From Planctomycetaceae bacterium (GTDB lineage Bacteria > Planctomycetota > UBA1135 > GCA-002686595), in contig WGMC01000006.1 of assembly GCA_016125265.1 (NCBI GenBank), positions 124,001 through 188,000 of the forward strand: DNA of 64,000 bases, in the 5' to 3' direction. The notes under the pieces were generated by a model, which had not been told where the DNA came from, made no database searches, and saw nothing but the letters and a program-made list of their open reading frames with translations. Every line of letters starts with the position of its first letter. The stretch's first letter is position 1. Position numbers and translations under genes: made by a program. Positions 43,378-53,047 of the stretch are shown here, piece by piece.

Positions 43378-45602
43378 TGGCCCGGCGCTCCGCGCTGCTT
43401 CTGGCGGCCGCCCTGGTGGTCGTGTGCGGCTACGTGGCGGCGCACGTGCGGCTGATCCACCCCAGCACGAAAAATCCGCTCTACTGGCAATCGGCCGGCG
43501 CCGTCGGCGTGGTGATCCAGAGCGACGGTTCCGAAGACATCGCGGATGGCAGCCACACCACCGCTCTGCGCCAGGCGATCCAGTCCTGGAACCAGGTGCC
43601 GGGTTCGGTGGCGCGCCTCGTCGAGAACACGAATCCCGCCCAGCAGGCGCGCACCGATTGGCAGGCGGACGACATCCACCTCTTGATCTTCGACGAGGAC
43701 AACTCGTCCGGTTACTTCCCGTTCGGCTCCGGGATCGTCGCGATCACGCCGCTCTGGTTCTATTCGAGCGGCCGCATCTCCGACGCGGACATCCTCTTCA
43801 ACGGCCTCGGTTTCCAGTTCACGACGTCGGCCCAGCCGGGGCGATTCGACGTGCAGGACGTGGGCACCCACGAACTCGGTCACCTCCTGGGCCTCGACCA
43901 CACCGGTTGGTCGGGTGCGACGATGTTCCCCTACGTCGACACGACGGTGATCTTGCACCGCAGTCCGTCGGCCGACGACATCCTCGGGCTGCGCTCGGCC
44001 TACCCGGCGGCGAGTTTTGCCACCATCTCCGGCCGTGTCGAGCGCGCCGACGGTTCGGCGATCCGCGGGGCCCAGGTCGTGGCGATGGACCAGGCGGGTC
44101 GCGCGCGCGCCGGCATCCTCACCAACACGAGCGGCAACTTCGTGCTGACGGGTTTGGAGGCGGACACGTACACGCTGTACGCGGTGGCGCTCGACGGTCC
44201 GGTGACGGCGGGCAACTTGACCGGCGGCCAAACCGTGGACATCGACTTCCAGCCGACTTGGTACCCGGACACGGTAACGGTCGCCGCCGGAGGCTCCGCC
44301 GCGGCGGGCACGCTGGTCGCGCTGCCCGACGCAACGATCAACCTGGGACGCCCCACGGACCGATTGCCGCTGCGCGCGACGATCGGTCAGGAGACACTCA
44401 CGTCGCTCCGCGGCACGTCGCTCGCCGCGGGATCCACGCTGACGGCGAGCGATCCCGAAGTGACCGTGGCCGTGCAGAACTGGCTCGGCAGTGCGGTGAT
44501 CTTCCGCGTGACCGTGCCCGCGGGTGTCGAACCCGGCCACGTGGACCTGATGGTCGAGAACTCGAGCGGCGAGCGCTCCGTCCTGACCGCCGCCCTCGAA
44601 CTCGCGCCGCCGAACCCCACGGTCGGCTCCGTCACACCCGACGTGGCCGGCGCCGGCGGTGGCACCCAACTCACGATCGTCGGCACGGGATTCCGTCCCG
44701 GCGCGCGGGTCGTCCTCGGGCCGCGCATCTACACCGACGGCGAGCCGGGCGGATGCACCGTCGTCGATGCGAACCACATCCAACTGACCGTGGGCGCGAC
44801 GACTCCCGGTGTGCACGACCTGGTGGTGGTCGACACGACCGGTGTGGAGGGGCGCCTCGCGGCGGCCTACACCGCCGCGGACCTGCCCAGCTTGGGAAGT
44901 GTGTTCCCGAGCGTCGGCAGCGCGTCGGGTGGCACACAGGTGCGCATCGCGGGCAGCGATCTCGCGCCGACGGCGATCGTTCGCATCGACGGGGTCGTGC
45001 AAACCGAGACCACTTGGGAGAGCTCCGAATCGATGTTGGTCGTCACCGCGCCGGGCAGCGCGGGTGGGCCGTACCTCCTCGAGGTCGAAAACCCCGGCGG
45101 TTACGTCGCGAGCACCCAGTTCGCGTACGTGGCGAATGCGGATCCGGAGCTCTTCGCCGTGGAACCTTCCGTCGGCCCGGCGACAGGCGGATCGGTGTTG
45201 ACGCTGATGGGCTCGGGTTTTGCGCCGACGACGGAGGTGGTGTTCGGCGCGGACCCCGTGACGGGGCTCGGGGGCACACCTGCCACCAGCGTCGTCTACG
45301 TCGACAGTTCGACCCTGGCCGTGGTTTCGCCCCCGGGCGCGTCGGGCCCCGCGGCGATCCTGTTGCGCGAACCTTCCACCGGCCAAGCCGTCATCGAACC
45401 CGCGGGTTTCGTGTACAAGTCCAAGGGCTCCGGAGGCGGCGGGGGCTGCCACATCCGGGCCACCGGCGCGGATTCGGCCGGGGATTCGGGCGGCGGCTCG
45501 GGTTCCGATGGGGCGCTCTGGATTGGCGCGCTCTTGGTCCTTTCCCTTGGCATCGCTGCACGGGCCCGGCGCCAACTGGCGGCCCGTCCCGCAACGGCGT
45601 GA
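43377..45602 (+). CDS. Matrixin-like metalloprotease with IPT/TIG domains and C-terminal sorting-like tail
   Basis: 741 residues. Signal or anchor at about 5-22. The catalytic domain spans about 30-210: HELGHLLGLDH at 165-175 is the metzincin zinc site and TMFPYVD at 182-188 supplies the Met-turn. A CarboxypepD_reg-like beta unit follows (about 215-300, FATISGRVERADGSA, ILTNTSGNFVLTG). Three IPT/TIG immunoglobulin-like units come next (PTVGSVTPDVAGAGGGTQL, LPSLGSVFPSVGSASGGTQV, PELFAVEPSVGPATGGSVL). The end has GGGGGCH, a Gly/Ser spacer, one membrane helix (ALWIGALLVLSLGIAA) and Arg-rich RARRQ, as in MYXO-CTERM/Synergist-CTERM type tails. It probably cleaves proteins or peptides at the cell surface. 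Confidence 0.88.
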   Translation: MARRSALLLAAALVVVCGYVAAHVRLIHPSTKNPLYWQSAGAVGVVIQSDGSEDIADGSHTTALRQAIQSWNQVPGSVARLVENTNPAQQARTDWQADDIHLLIFDEDNSSGYFPFGSGIVAITPLWFYSSGRISDADILFNGLGFQFTTSAQPGRFDVQDVGTHELGHLLGLDHTGWSGATMFPYVDTTVILHRSPSADDILGLRSAYPAASFATISGRVERADGSAIRGAQVVAMDQAGRARAGILTNTSGNFVLTGLEADTYTLYAVALDGPVTAGNLTGGQTVDIDFQPTWYPDTVTVAAGGSAAAGTLVALPDATINLGRPTDRLPLRATIGQETLTSLRGTSLAAGSTLTASDPEVTVAVQNWLGSAVIFRVTVPAGVEPGHVDLMVENSSGERSVLTAALELAPPNPTVGSVTPDVAGAGGGTQLTIVGTGFRPGARVVLGPRIYTDGEPGGCTVVDANHIQLTVGATTPGVHDLVVVDTTGVEGRLAAAYTAADLPSLGSVFPSVGSASGGTQVRIAGSDLAPTAIVRIDGVVQTETTWESSESMLVVTAPGSAGGPYLLEVENPGGYVASTQFAYVANADPELFAVEPSVGPATGGSVLTLMGSGFAPTTEVVFGADPVTGLGGTPATSVVYVDSSTLAVVSPPGASGPAAILLREPSTGQAVIEPAGFVYKSKGSGGGGGCHIRATGADSAGDSGGGSGSDGALWIGALLVLSLGIAARARRQLAARPATA

Positions 45603-45661
45603 GCGCGGCGCGCGCCCCGTCGCGCGTGGCCGCGGTGTCCGCGGGAGCTATGCTGCAACCC

Positions 45662-47056
45662 ATGGAGGCCCTTCGTCGGCTTTGGATCGCGGGTTTGGCG
45701 GCACTCGTCGCGTGCGCCGATGGGCCCGTGCGCCAGGGCGGCACCGACGTGTTGCTCGTGGGTGTGGACGGACTCGATCCGGTGGTGGTGGGGGAGCTGA
45801 TCCAGGAGGGACGGCTGCCCAACTTCGCGAGGTTTGCGAACGAGGGTGTGCTCGGCGCGCTCGAAACGCAGCGGCCGACGTTCTCGCCGGTGCTCTGGAC
45901 CACCATCGCCACCGGGCAGGGTTCCGCCGAGCACGGCGTGGTCGACTTCATCGAAGCCAGCTCCGGCATGCCGTTCACCTCCGAGTCGCGACAGGTTCCC
46001 GCCCTCTGGAACCTGGTGAGCGACGCGGGCCTGCGCGTCGACGTGGCCGGTTGGTGGGTGACGTGGCCCGCGGAGCCGGTGAACGGGCGCCTCGCGGCGA
46101 GCTACGCGGCCCAGGCCCAGGCCCACGTCCTGTGGAAGTCCGCGTACGTCAGCGACTACGAGGGACAGACCTTTCCGCCGCGGCTGTTCGATGAACTGCG
46201 GCCGCTCATCACCTTCGCGAGCGAGCCGGGGCCGCTGCTCGAGGAGCTGTGGCGCTCCTTCCCGAAACCCGACGACCAGTCGCCGCTCACGCGCCGGCTC
46301 GTGACGGACCTCGCCTGGACGCTGTCGGCGGATCGGTCCTTCGAGGCCATCGGACGCCACTTCCTGGCGAACGATCCGGGGGAGTTGGTGCTCGTGTACC
46401 TCTCCTTGCCCGACGTCGCGGGGCACCGCTTCTGGCGCTACTACCGGCCCCAGGACTTTCCGTACCCGGTGCCCGAGCGCGAACTCGCGCGCTTTGGCGA
46501 CTACCTGCGCCTCGCGTACGAGGACGTGGACCGCGCGCTCGGCCGGCTGATGGAAGCGGCGGGGGAGGACCGCGCGGTGGTGCTGGTTTCCGACCACGGC
46601 ATGACGTTCGACCCCGAGGGCCGCACGGACCCCGACGCGATCACTTCGGGTCACCACCGTTCGGGCGAATCGGGGCTGTTCGGGGCCCTCGGCGCGCCGT
46701 TTACGCACCGGCCCTACGAGCCCGGATCGCGGCGCGCGCTCGGCAACATCCTCGGTGTGGCGCCGCTCGTGCTGCGGCTCCTCGGGTTGGAGCGCCCCGA
46801 CCATTGGCCCGCAGTGCGGCACGGAAACGGCCTCGAGGAGTGGCTCGATCCCACGTGGGCGGCGGCGCAACCGGCCCGCGCCGGGCCCCATTCCGATGCG
46901 GCCTGGCGCGCGCAGAACCCGCGCCGTGCGCCGCGCGCGCCCAGCGAAGAGGCCAACGAGCTGTTCCTCGACGCGCTGCACGGCCTTGGCTACCTGGGCG
47001 GCGAGCCACGGACGGCGTCGGGCGATGAAGCGAGCGACCCCGACGCGCAGCGCTGA
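45662..47056 (+). CDS. Lipoprotein of the alkaline phosphatase superfamily (phosphodiesterase/nucleotide pyrophosphatase-like)
   Basis: 464 residues from ATG 45662 (an ATG at 45650 would add four). Lipobox LAALVAC puts the Cys at about 19. Metal-binding landmarks of type I phosphodiesterases are in order: LLVGVDGLDPVVV (Asp), TFSPVLWTTIATG (Thr nucleophile region), VYLSLPDVAGHRFW, VLVSDHGMTFDPEG and TSGHHRSGESG. The enzyme would hydrolyse phosphate esters or pyrophosphates outside the cytoplasm; substrate unknown. The C-terminal ~80 residues are Pro/Ala-rich. It follows the matrixin gene by 59 bases and may share its transcript. Confidence 0.87.
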   Translation: MEALRRLWIAGLAALVACADGPVRQGGTDVLLVGVDGLDPVVVGELIQEGRLPNFARFANEGVLGALETQRPTFSPVLWTTIATGQGSAEHGVVDFIEASSGMPFTSESRQVPALWNLVSDAGLRVDVAGWWVTWPAEPVNGRLAASYAAQAQAHVLWKSAYVSDYEGQTFPPRLFDELRPLITFASEPGPLLEELWRSFPKPDDQSPLTRRLVTDLAWTLSADRSFEAIGRHFLANDPGELVLVYLSLPDVAGHRFWRYYRPQDFPYPVPERELARFGDYLRLAYEDVDRALGRLMEAAGEDRAVVLVSDHGMTFDPEGRTDPDAITSGHHRSGESGLFGALGAPFTHRPYEPGSRRALGNILGVAPLVLRLLGLERPDHWPAVRHGNGLEEWLDPTWAAAQPARAGPHSDAAWRAQNPRRAPRAPSEEANELFLDALHGLGYLGGEPRTASGDEASDPDAQR

Positions 47057-47065
47057 ACCGCGCGC

Positions 47066-48724
47066 TCACTTCAGCGCGAACAGCCGGAAGTGTGTGCCCT
47101 CGGCGAAAGGCACCGAGCCTGGCCGGTGGGCGAAGAGATCGGCCCGCATCCGCGCGACGTCCGCGGCCACGGCGGGTTCGTCGGCAAGCGCTCCCAAAGG
47201 CTCCACAAAAAACACCGGCGCGGCGGCGAGGCCCAGTCCGTCCGCCACGAGCGGCGGCAGGCCGTAGGCGGGCGGCTCCACGGGCAACAGCGTGCGCCAC
47301 GCGTAGAAACCCACGGCCGGCGTGAAACCGAGGGCCGCCGGGTACCACAGCACCGCGCCCGCGGGCGCCAAGCGGGCCAGTTCGTCGCCGAGCTCCCTGG
47401 GGCCGGGGCGGTCCGGGCCGAAGTCGCGCCAGGGTTTGGCGATGTGCTGCGCGCCGTACGCGCCCAAGAGCACCGTTGCCGCGAACAGTGCCGTCGCGAG
47501 CCTAGACCCGCCCGCGCGGCGCACAATCGATTCGAGCCCGAGGGCCGCGAACAGCGCCACGCCGGGCACGAGGTGCAAGAGGAACGGCTCCTGGGGATCC
47601 GACGTGTGCCGGTAGAACGCGAACTGCACCGCCGCACCTCCCGCGAGCAGCGCCAGCGCCAGTCCAAGTCCGGTGGTGCCCACGCGCGGTGACGCCGCGT
47701 TCCGCTGTCGCCAACCGAACCACACGCCTGAGAGGGCGAGCAGCAAGAGCGCCGGGCCGAGATAACGCGCGACGAGCTCCGCCTGCAAGGCGAACCACGC
47801 GCCGAGTGGCACACTCCCATCGAGGAGCGGCGCCACGAGTTCGCGTGCGCGCTCGACGAGGGGTTGGCTCGAACGCCCCAGGTTTTCCAGGGCGCGGCGC
47901 GCCAGGAGCGCGTGGGCGACGAGACCGGCGATGGAACCCACACCGAGTCCGACCAACGGCAAGAGGGCCGCGCGGCGGCGCGCAGCGAGTGCCCAGATCC
48001 CGAGCGGCGCGGCGAAGAGAAGCGGCATGTACGTGGTCAGCGCCGCGAGCAGACCCGCGCCGAAAGCCAGGGCGACGTGGCGTGCTCCCACACGCGCCGC
48101 GCACAGCGCGTCCACCAGCACCCACACCACGCACGCGGTCGCCAGGAGCGACGGGTTCTCGTAGTTGACGAGGCCCGCATAGACGAGCGACGCGGGCGCC
48201 GTCGCGACGAGCACCGCCAACAACGCTCCCGCGCGCCGCCCCTCGAGCCGCGCGAGCGCGAGGCCGAACAGCACCGCGGCGGCCAACTGGCAGACGACAA
48301 ACGGTGCGCGCAAGGGGCCCTCGATGCCGCGCGGACTCCGGCCCGATTGCCACGCCGTGTCCCAGCCGCGCGGCGCCAACAGCGCGAGTGCCCCGCGCGC
48401 GAGCTGCGGCACGAGCGGCGGATGGTTGGCGTAGAGGTACGCACCCTTCGCCAGGTCCAGGGGCGCGTTCACCTGCACGATCGGATAGGGCCAGATCTGG
48501 CTGAGGTCGTTCTGCTCGTACCCCACGGCCGCGGTCGCAAAAAAGGCCCCCTGGAAGCCGTCGAACTGGCGGTCGAAGGGTCGTGTCCACTCGGGCACGC
48601 GCAGGAAGAGCCCGAGCAGGCCCGCGAAGGCGATCGCAGTCCAGAGCCACCGCGATCCCGGGCCGCCCGCGGGGGGCAGCTTGGGCGCCGAGCGCGGGGA
48701 CGGGGGCGGGCCTTGGCTCGACAC
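47066..48724 (-). CDS. Polytopic membrane glycosyltransferase (PMT/ArnT/GT39-like)
   Basis: 552 residues from a GTG. Roughly ten to twelve hydrophobic helices are separated by short loops (for example LWTAIAFAGLLGLFL, LLAVLVATAPASLVYAGL, LGLALALLAGGAAVQFAF). An acidic loop with DRQFDGFQGAFF follows the first helix and NHPPLVP comes soon after, in keeping with lipid-linked sugar transferases of the GT-C type. Donor and acceptor are unknown. It is convergent with the phosphodiesterase gene, 9 bases away. Confidence 0.75.
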   Translation of the reverse strand: MSSQGPPPSPRSAPKLPPAGGPGSRWLWTAIAFAGLLGLFLRVPEWTRPFDRQFDGFQGAFFATAAVGYEQNDLSQIWPYPIVQVNAPLDLAKGAYLYANHPPLVPQLARGALALLAPRGWDTAWQSGRSPRGIEGPLRAPFVVCQLAAAVLFGLALARLEGRRAGALLAVLVATAPASLVYAGLVNYENPSLLATACVVWVLVDALCAARVGARHVALAFGAGLLAALTTYMPLLFAAPLGIWALAARRRAALLPLVGLGVGSIAGLVAHALLARRALENLGRSSQPLVERARELVAPLLDGSVPLGAWFALQAELVARYLGPALLLLALSGVWFGWRQRNAASPRVGTTGLGLALALLAGGAAVQFAFYRHTSDPQEPFLLHLVPGVALFAALGLESIVRRAGGSRLATALFAATVLLGAYGAQHIAKPWRDFGPDRPGPRELGDELARLAPAGAVLWYPAALGFTPAVGFYAWRTLLPVEPPAYGLPPLVADGLGLAAAPVFFVEPLGALADEPAVAADVARMRADLFAHRPGSVPFAEGTHFRLFALK

Positions 48725-48795
48725 AACCGTAGAGGGGAACGGCCGGGGCCCCGCCCGTCAACCGCGGAGCGCGGCGGCCGCCCGCCGGTGGGCTG

Positions 48796-48999
48796 CTAGC
48801 CCGGGTTATTCATCAGGTTTGCGATCCGACGAGCCCAAGTCGCTGTCTGGTGGTGCTTTGGGGCCGTGGCATCCGCAGTCGACCTTGAACAGGTCGTCGA
48901 GGACGGTCGCGGCCCCAAAGTGCCACCAGGCGGCGAAAGGCGGCCGAAGGCCGCCGGTTGGGCCGTCCGATCGCAAACGTGGTGGATAATCCGGGCTAG
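48796..48999. mobile_element. MITE-like imperfect palindrome, about 204 bp
   Basis: The two ends are imperfect inverted repeats of roughly 42 bases: CTAGCCCGGGTTATTCATC at the left and, as reverse complement of the right, CTAGCCCGGATTATCCACC, each continuing to GTTTGCGATC and GCCCAA. An inner arm pair CTGGTGGTGCTTTGGGGCC / GGCCCCAAAGTGCCACCAG makes it fold almost end to end. No transposase is encoded; an open frame inside is a by-product of the palindrome. The termini are reminiscent of a transposon-derived element, IS family not determined. It ends 10 bases before the sulfatase-like gene. Confidence 0.75.
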
Positions 49000-49008
49000 G
49001 ATGCCGCC

Positions 49009-51471
49009 GTGACGATGTCGACGATGGTCCGTCGGGCGGGCGCACCGCGGGTCCTTGGCGCCGCGGCGGCGGTGCTGTGCGCGTTGGCCCTCGCCTGCTC
49101 GCCGCGGCCCACGCCCGTCCAGGGTGTCGTGCACCTCGATCCGCGCTTGGCGGACGGGCGCAGTTCCGCGGAGGTGCTCGCGGCGCAGCGGGAGACCGTG
49201 GCCGAGTTCCGCATCGCTCCCGAAGCGGGTGCGGAGGCCCGTTTGCCCGAGCCGTGGCGCGCCGAGGGCGGGCGGCTGGTCGCGCGGGGCGAGCTGCTGG
49301 CCTTTGAACGGGACGTGTCGTCCGTCGATGCGCCGCGCCTCGTCTACGGGGCGCCCGTGCGCTCGGAGGACTTCGACGTCGTGGAGCTCGAACTCGACGC
49401 GCGCCACACGGGCCGCGCGCGCCTCGAGTGGATCCCCGCGGACGATCCCAACCGCCGGCGCCACCTCGATGTCGCCTTCACGGGAGGGGGACGCCAGGTG
49501 GTGCGCTTCGATGCGTCGTCCCAGGACGGCTGGCGCGGGGACCTCAGCCACGTGGCGTTGGTGCCGAGCGCCACGGCCGGCGACGCGGTGGCGCCCCTCG
49601 CGGTGAGGTTCCTGCGCGCGGCGTTCACGTACGGACCATCGCCGCTCGCGGAGAGCGCGAGCGACGGCGAGCCGGGCTTTGGCGCGGGCGACGGCGGGCT
49701 CGTGACCTTCGCACTCGAAACACGTCGCGCGTGGCCCTGTGACCTCGACGTGCCGCTGCTCGCCGCCGCGCCTGCGCCGGAGGGTGCGGTGCTTTCGGTC
49801 GACGTCGCCTTCGACGGCACGTCGCGCACGTTGGAGGAGTCCCTGCACGTGGCGTTCGACGCGCGTCGGCCGGGTGGCACGTGGCGGCGGCTCGGTTTGC
49901 GCTCCTTCGTTCCGAAGGACCAACCGGCCGAGACACTTTGGCGGCCCTGGCACGTGCCGCTCCTCGATTTGGCCGGCGGCGACGTGGAGCTGCGCCTCGT
50001 CGCGCACCAGGGCGGAGACGGCGCGGACCTCGCACGTGTCGAGAGCCGCGCGCCCTCGGCGGCGCGTGTCTTCTGGGGCCGGCCGATGCTCGTGTCGCCT
50101 CCCGGGGAGGAGCGCTTGCCGAACCTGCTCCTCATCAGCTTCGACACCGCGCGCGCCGACCGTTTTGCGCCGTGGGACGGGGGCCGCCGGACGCCGTTCC
50201 TCGCGAGCCTCGCGCCGAACAGCCTTGTGTTCGAGAACGCCTTCGCGACCTCCAACTCGACGCAACCGAGCCACGCGTCGATGCTGACGGGGTTGCATCC
50301 GATCGAACACGGCGTGCTCGACAACTTTTCGGTGCTGGCGCCCGAGAACCAGACGTTGGCCGAGCTGCTGCGGGCCCGCGGCTACCTGACGGCGGGTGCG
50401 GTCAGCCAGCAGTTCCTGGGCTCCGCGGCCGGATTCGGCCAGGGTTTCGACCAGTTCCTCGAGGCGGCGCCCAGCGCGGCCATGGACGGCGCGATCACCG
50501 TGCGTGGGGTGCGGCGCTGGCTCGAGAGTTGGGCGGAAGGCGGCCCGCGGCCGTGGTTCCTCTGGCTGCATCTTTTCGATCCGCACACGCCGTACACCCC
50601 GACCGCGCCGTTCCTCGAGCACTACCTTTCGACGCACGGCCTGGTCCTGCCGCGCCGCGGCTCCGAGTCGCCGGACATGCCCGTGCTCGACGTCCTGCCC
50701 GAGGACATGGAGTTCCTGCGCGGCGTCACCAACCGCGCCCACGCGGAGTTCCTCTACGAGGTGTGCACGGCCTACGCCGACGCGCTCGCCGAAAACCTCG
50801 GCGCGACCCTCAGCCAACTCGGGCAGTTGGGGTCCACGTCGATCCTCGTCACCGCGGACCACGGCGAATCCCTCGGCGAGCGCGACAACTGGTTCAACCA
50901 CAAGGGTGTGTTCCCCGAGGTGACGCGTGTGCCGTTGCTTCTGCACTGGCCCGGTGTCACACAAGGGGCGCGCGTCGCGACGCCGGCCTCGCTGATCGAC
51001 CTCTTGCCGACCTACGCGGGGCGGCTCGGGCTCGCGCCCTCGGCGCGGCTCGCGGGCCGCGACCTCTTCGAACTCGCGGAGCCCACGACGGGCCGGCGGG
51101 TGGTGTGGTTCGAACACTCGGAAAGTTGGCAGGCCGGGTACTTCGACGGCCGTCACTACTTCCTGGAGACGCTGCGCCCGAATCTGCCCTACGGACTCGA
51201 GGTGAAACGCGACGCCGACGGTCGCCGTGTGCCGGTCGAGCGCGTCCTCGCCAACGGCACGCGTTTCTTGTACGACCTCGAGACCGATCCCAAGGGGCTC
51301 GAGAACCTCGCGGCGAGCGCGCCCGAGGACACCGCGACCGCGGCCACACGCTTGCGCGAGTACCGCGCCGCCCTCGTGCCGCGGGCCCGCCGCGCCCGCG
51401 ACACGTCCGCGTCGGAACGGCAGCAAATGGGCGCGATTGGCTACGGCTTTGGCGAAACCGCGGGCGACTGA
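49009..51471 (+). CDS. Sulfatase-fold lipoprotein with Thr at the nucleophile position
   Basis: 820 residues (GTG 49009; ATG 49015 or 49024 possible). A lipobox-like ALALAC lies near residue 30. Residues about 40-365 are a beta-rich N-terminal extension of unknown fold. The sulfatase-like domain begins at LPNLLLISFDTARADRF. At the place where sulfatases have Cys/Ser of C/S-x-P-S-R the sequence is S-T418-Q-P-S-H, so formylglycine is not expected. Later TADHGESLGE and NHKGVFPE supply the metal site. This pattern is closer to phosphotransferases or phosphodiesterases in the alkaline phosphatase superfamily. Possibly surface polymer modification, since polytopic membrane transferases flank it. 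Confidence 0.83.
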   Translation: MTMSTMVRRAGAPRVLGAAAAVLCALALACSPRPTPVQGVVHLDPRLADGRSSAEVLAAQRETVAEFRIAPEAGAEARLPEPWRAEGGRLVARGELLAFERDVSSVDAPRLVYGAPVRSEDFDVVELELDARHTGRARLEWIPADDPNRRRHLDVAFTGGGRQVVRFDASSQDGWRGDLSHVALVPSATAGDAVAPLAVRFLRAAFTYGPSPLAESASDGEPGFGAGDGGLVTFALETRRAWPCDLDVPLLAAAPAPEGAVLSVDVAFDGTSRTLEESLHVAFDARRPGGTWRRLGLRSFVPKDQPAETLWRPWHVPLLDLAGGDVELRLVAHQGGDGADLARVESRAPSAARVFWGRPMLVSPPGEERLPNLLLISFDTARADRFAPWDGGRRTPFLASLAPNSLVFENAFATSNSTQPSHASMLTGLHPIEHGVLDNFSVLAPENQTLAELLRARGYLTAGAVSQQFLGSAAGFGQGFDQFLEAAPSAAMDGAITVRGVRRWLESWAEGGPRPWFLWLHLFDPHTPYTPTAPFLEHYLSTHGLVLPRRGSESPDMPVLDVLPEDMEFLRGVTNRAHAEFLYEVCTAYADALAENLGATLSQLGQLGSTSILVTADHGESLGERDNWFNHKGVFPEVTRVPLLLHWPGVTQGARVATPASLIDLLPTYAGRLGLAPSARLAGRDLFELAEPTTGRRVVWFEHSESWQAGYFDGRHYFLETLRPNLPYGLEVKRDADGRRVPVERVLANGTRFLYDLETDPKGLENLAASAPEDTATAATRLREYRAALVPRARRARDTSASERQQMGAIGYGFGETAGD

Positions 51472-51487
51472 ACTGCGCGCGCCGGCG

Positions 51488-53047
51488 TCACGGCGCGATC
51501 ACGAGTAGCCAGGGACGCCCGTCAGCGTCGCGGCGGACCTCGGAGCGGCCGAGGGCCAGGATCTCGGCCAACACCTCCGTCGCAACGTGCGGCGGCGCCG
51601 TGCCCATCAGGGCCGGTGTCACGAGGTCGATCGACACCGCGACCGTCCGTTCGGCCGCGACGTGCGCCTGCAACCGTTCGCGCAGGGCGGCCCAGGCGTC
51701 GGGGAGCAGCCCGCCGGCGCTGTCGCTGCCGTCGTGGAGCTCGGGACCCGCGCCCGGACCCCGCGCGCGCTCCAGGCCGTAGAACGCGAGCGCGTCGAGC
51801 GCGACCACCGCGCCTCCCTCCCCGGCCGCGGCGAGCGCGGCTTCGGCCCGCCGGTCCGCCTCCCGCGCTCGACCGGGGCCGAGCAGCAACGTCCAGTTGC
51901 CGAGCGCGCTGAGGGCCGCGGCCGCGCACACGAGCCCCGCGCGGACGCGGAACTGGCTCGGGTTGCGCGCGAGCGCCAACGCCAGGAGCCACACCAGGGG
52001 CAACAACGTGCCCGCGTGGTACTCGAGGTTCGAAGGCTGCCACCACGCGAAGAACGCAAAACGCGTCAGTGCAAAACCGAGCAGTGCGATCAGCACCGCG
52101 CGGCGGCCGTCGCGCTGCGTCGAGCGCGCCGCGCCGAGGGGCACGGCCGCGGCCAACGCGACGAGCGGCGCCAGCGCGAACAGCGCCTCGAACCCGAGGC
52201 CTCGGCCGAGCGCGAGGTCGATCGCCGCGCGCGCGAGCGCAAACGACTGCGCGGCGAAGGTCAAGAGCAGCGCCACGCCGACGCCGTCGAGGCCCGGTGC
52301 CTTGCCCCACAGACCGCTGTCGGCCAAACCGCGCAGCCACGGCACAAAACCGTTCTCGCCGCCGGCGAAGCTCCAAGCCACCGCGTACGCCGCGAGCGAC
52401 AGTGCGCCCGCCGCGGCGAGCGCCATCAGATACCGGCGCGCGGGCACGAGCGCCAGCAGCCACGGCAGCGCCAACACGGAGTCCTGGCGCAACAACGAAG
52501 CGAGCAACAACAGGCCGACGAGTCGCGCCTGCCGCAGACCGCGCCCGCCGCAACGCGCCGCGATCGCGTCGCTCCACAACCACGCGAGGGCCGCGGTCGC
52601 CGGCAGGTAGGTTTCGCCCACGGACCCGTAGAGCCAGTTGCCCGCGGCGAGGATCCAAAGCGCCGTCACCGCGCGCGCGACCCCCGCTCCACCGAGGTGC
52701 CACGCGCCGCGCCAGACGGCTGCGGTCGCGAGCGCTCCACCGACTGCCGAGAGCGCGATCTGCGCGAACAGGGCGTGTGCGATCGGCCCAGCGACGAGGC
52801 CCTCGAAGAGTGGCGCCAAGAGGGCCGCCAGCAGGTGGAACAGGAGGTGGTGCGGATTGACGATGCCACCGCGCTCGCCCTCGACCAGCGCGGCCGCGTA
52901 CGGCACGACGTCGTTGCCGAGCAGGAGCGCGTCGCTGCTCGGGTGCACACTGACGACGTACAGTGCGAAGGCGAGGGCACCGAGCAGCAACGGCTCGCGG
53001 GTCGGCAGCGGCCCCCGGGGCCCAGTCGTCGGTTCGATTCCTATCAC
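51488..53047 (-). CDS. Polytopic membrane protein, glycosyltransferase-like
   Basis: 519 residues from GTG 53047; no ATG is available near the start. About ten or more hydrophobic helices (LLGALAFALYVVSVH, LLFHLLAALLAPLF, LVGLLLLASLLRQ, LVALAAAVPLGAA). The first loop contains GNDVVPYAAALVEGERGGIV and NPHHLLFH, a pattern seen in membrane GT-C-like proteins. The last ~100 residues are soluble (VVALDALAFYGLERARG). Function not assigned. It is convergent with the sulfatase-like gene, 16 bases apart. Confidence 0.65.
   Translation of the reverse strand: MIGIEPTTGPRGPLPTREPLLLGALAFALYVVSVHPSSDALLLGNDVVPYAAALVEGERGGIVNPHHLLFHLLAALLAPLFEGLVAGPIAHALFAQIALSAVGGALATAAVWRGAWHLGGAGVARAVTALWILAAGNWLYGSVGETYLPATAALAWLWSDAIAARCGGRGLRQARLVGLLLLASLLRQDSVLALPWLLALVPARRYLMALAAAGALSLAAYAVAWSFAGGENGFVPWLRGLADSGLWGKAPGLDGVGVALLLTFAAQSFALARAAIDLALGRGLGFEALFALAPLVALAAAVPLGAARSTQRDGRRAVLIALLGFALTRFAFFAWWQPSNLEYHAGTLLPLVWLLALALARNPSQFRVRAGLVCAAAALSALGNWTLLLGPGRAREADRRAEAALAAAGEGGAVVALDALAFYGLERARGPGAGPELHDGSDSAGGLLPDAWAALRERLQAHVAAERTVAVSIDLVTPALMGTAPPHVATEVLAEILALGRSEVRRDADGRPWLLVIAP

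Noticed and set aside
48796..51426. Minus-strand open frame over the sulfatase-like gene and palindrome
   Set aside because: Antisense of a recognised enzyme; the part in the palindrome is due to its inverted structure.
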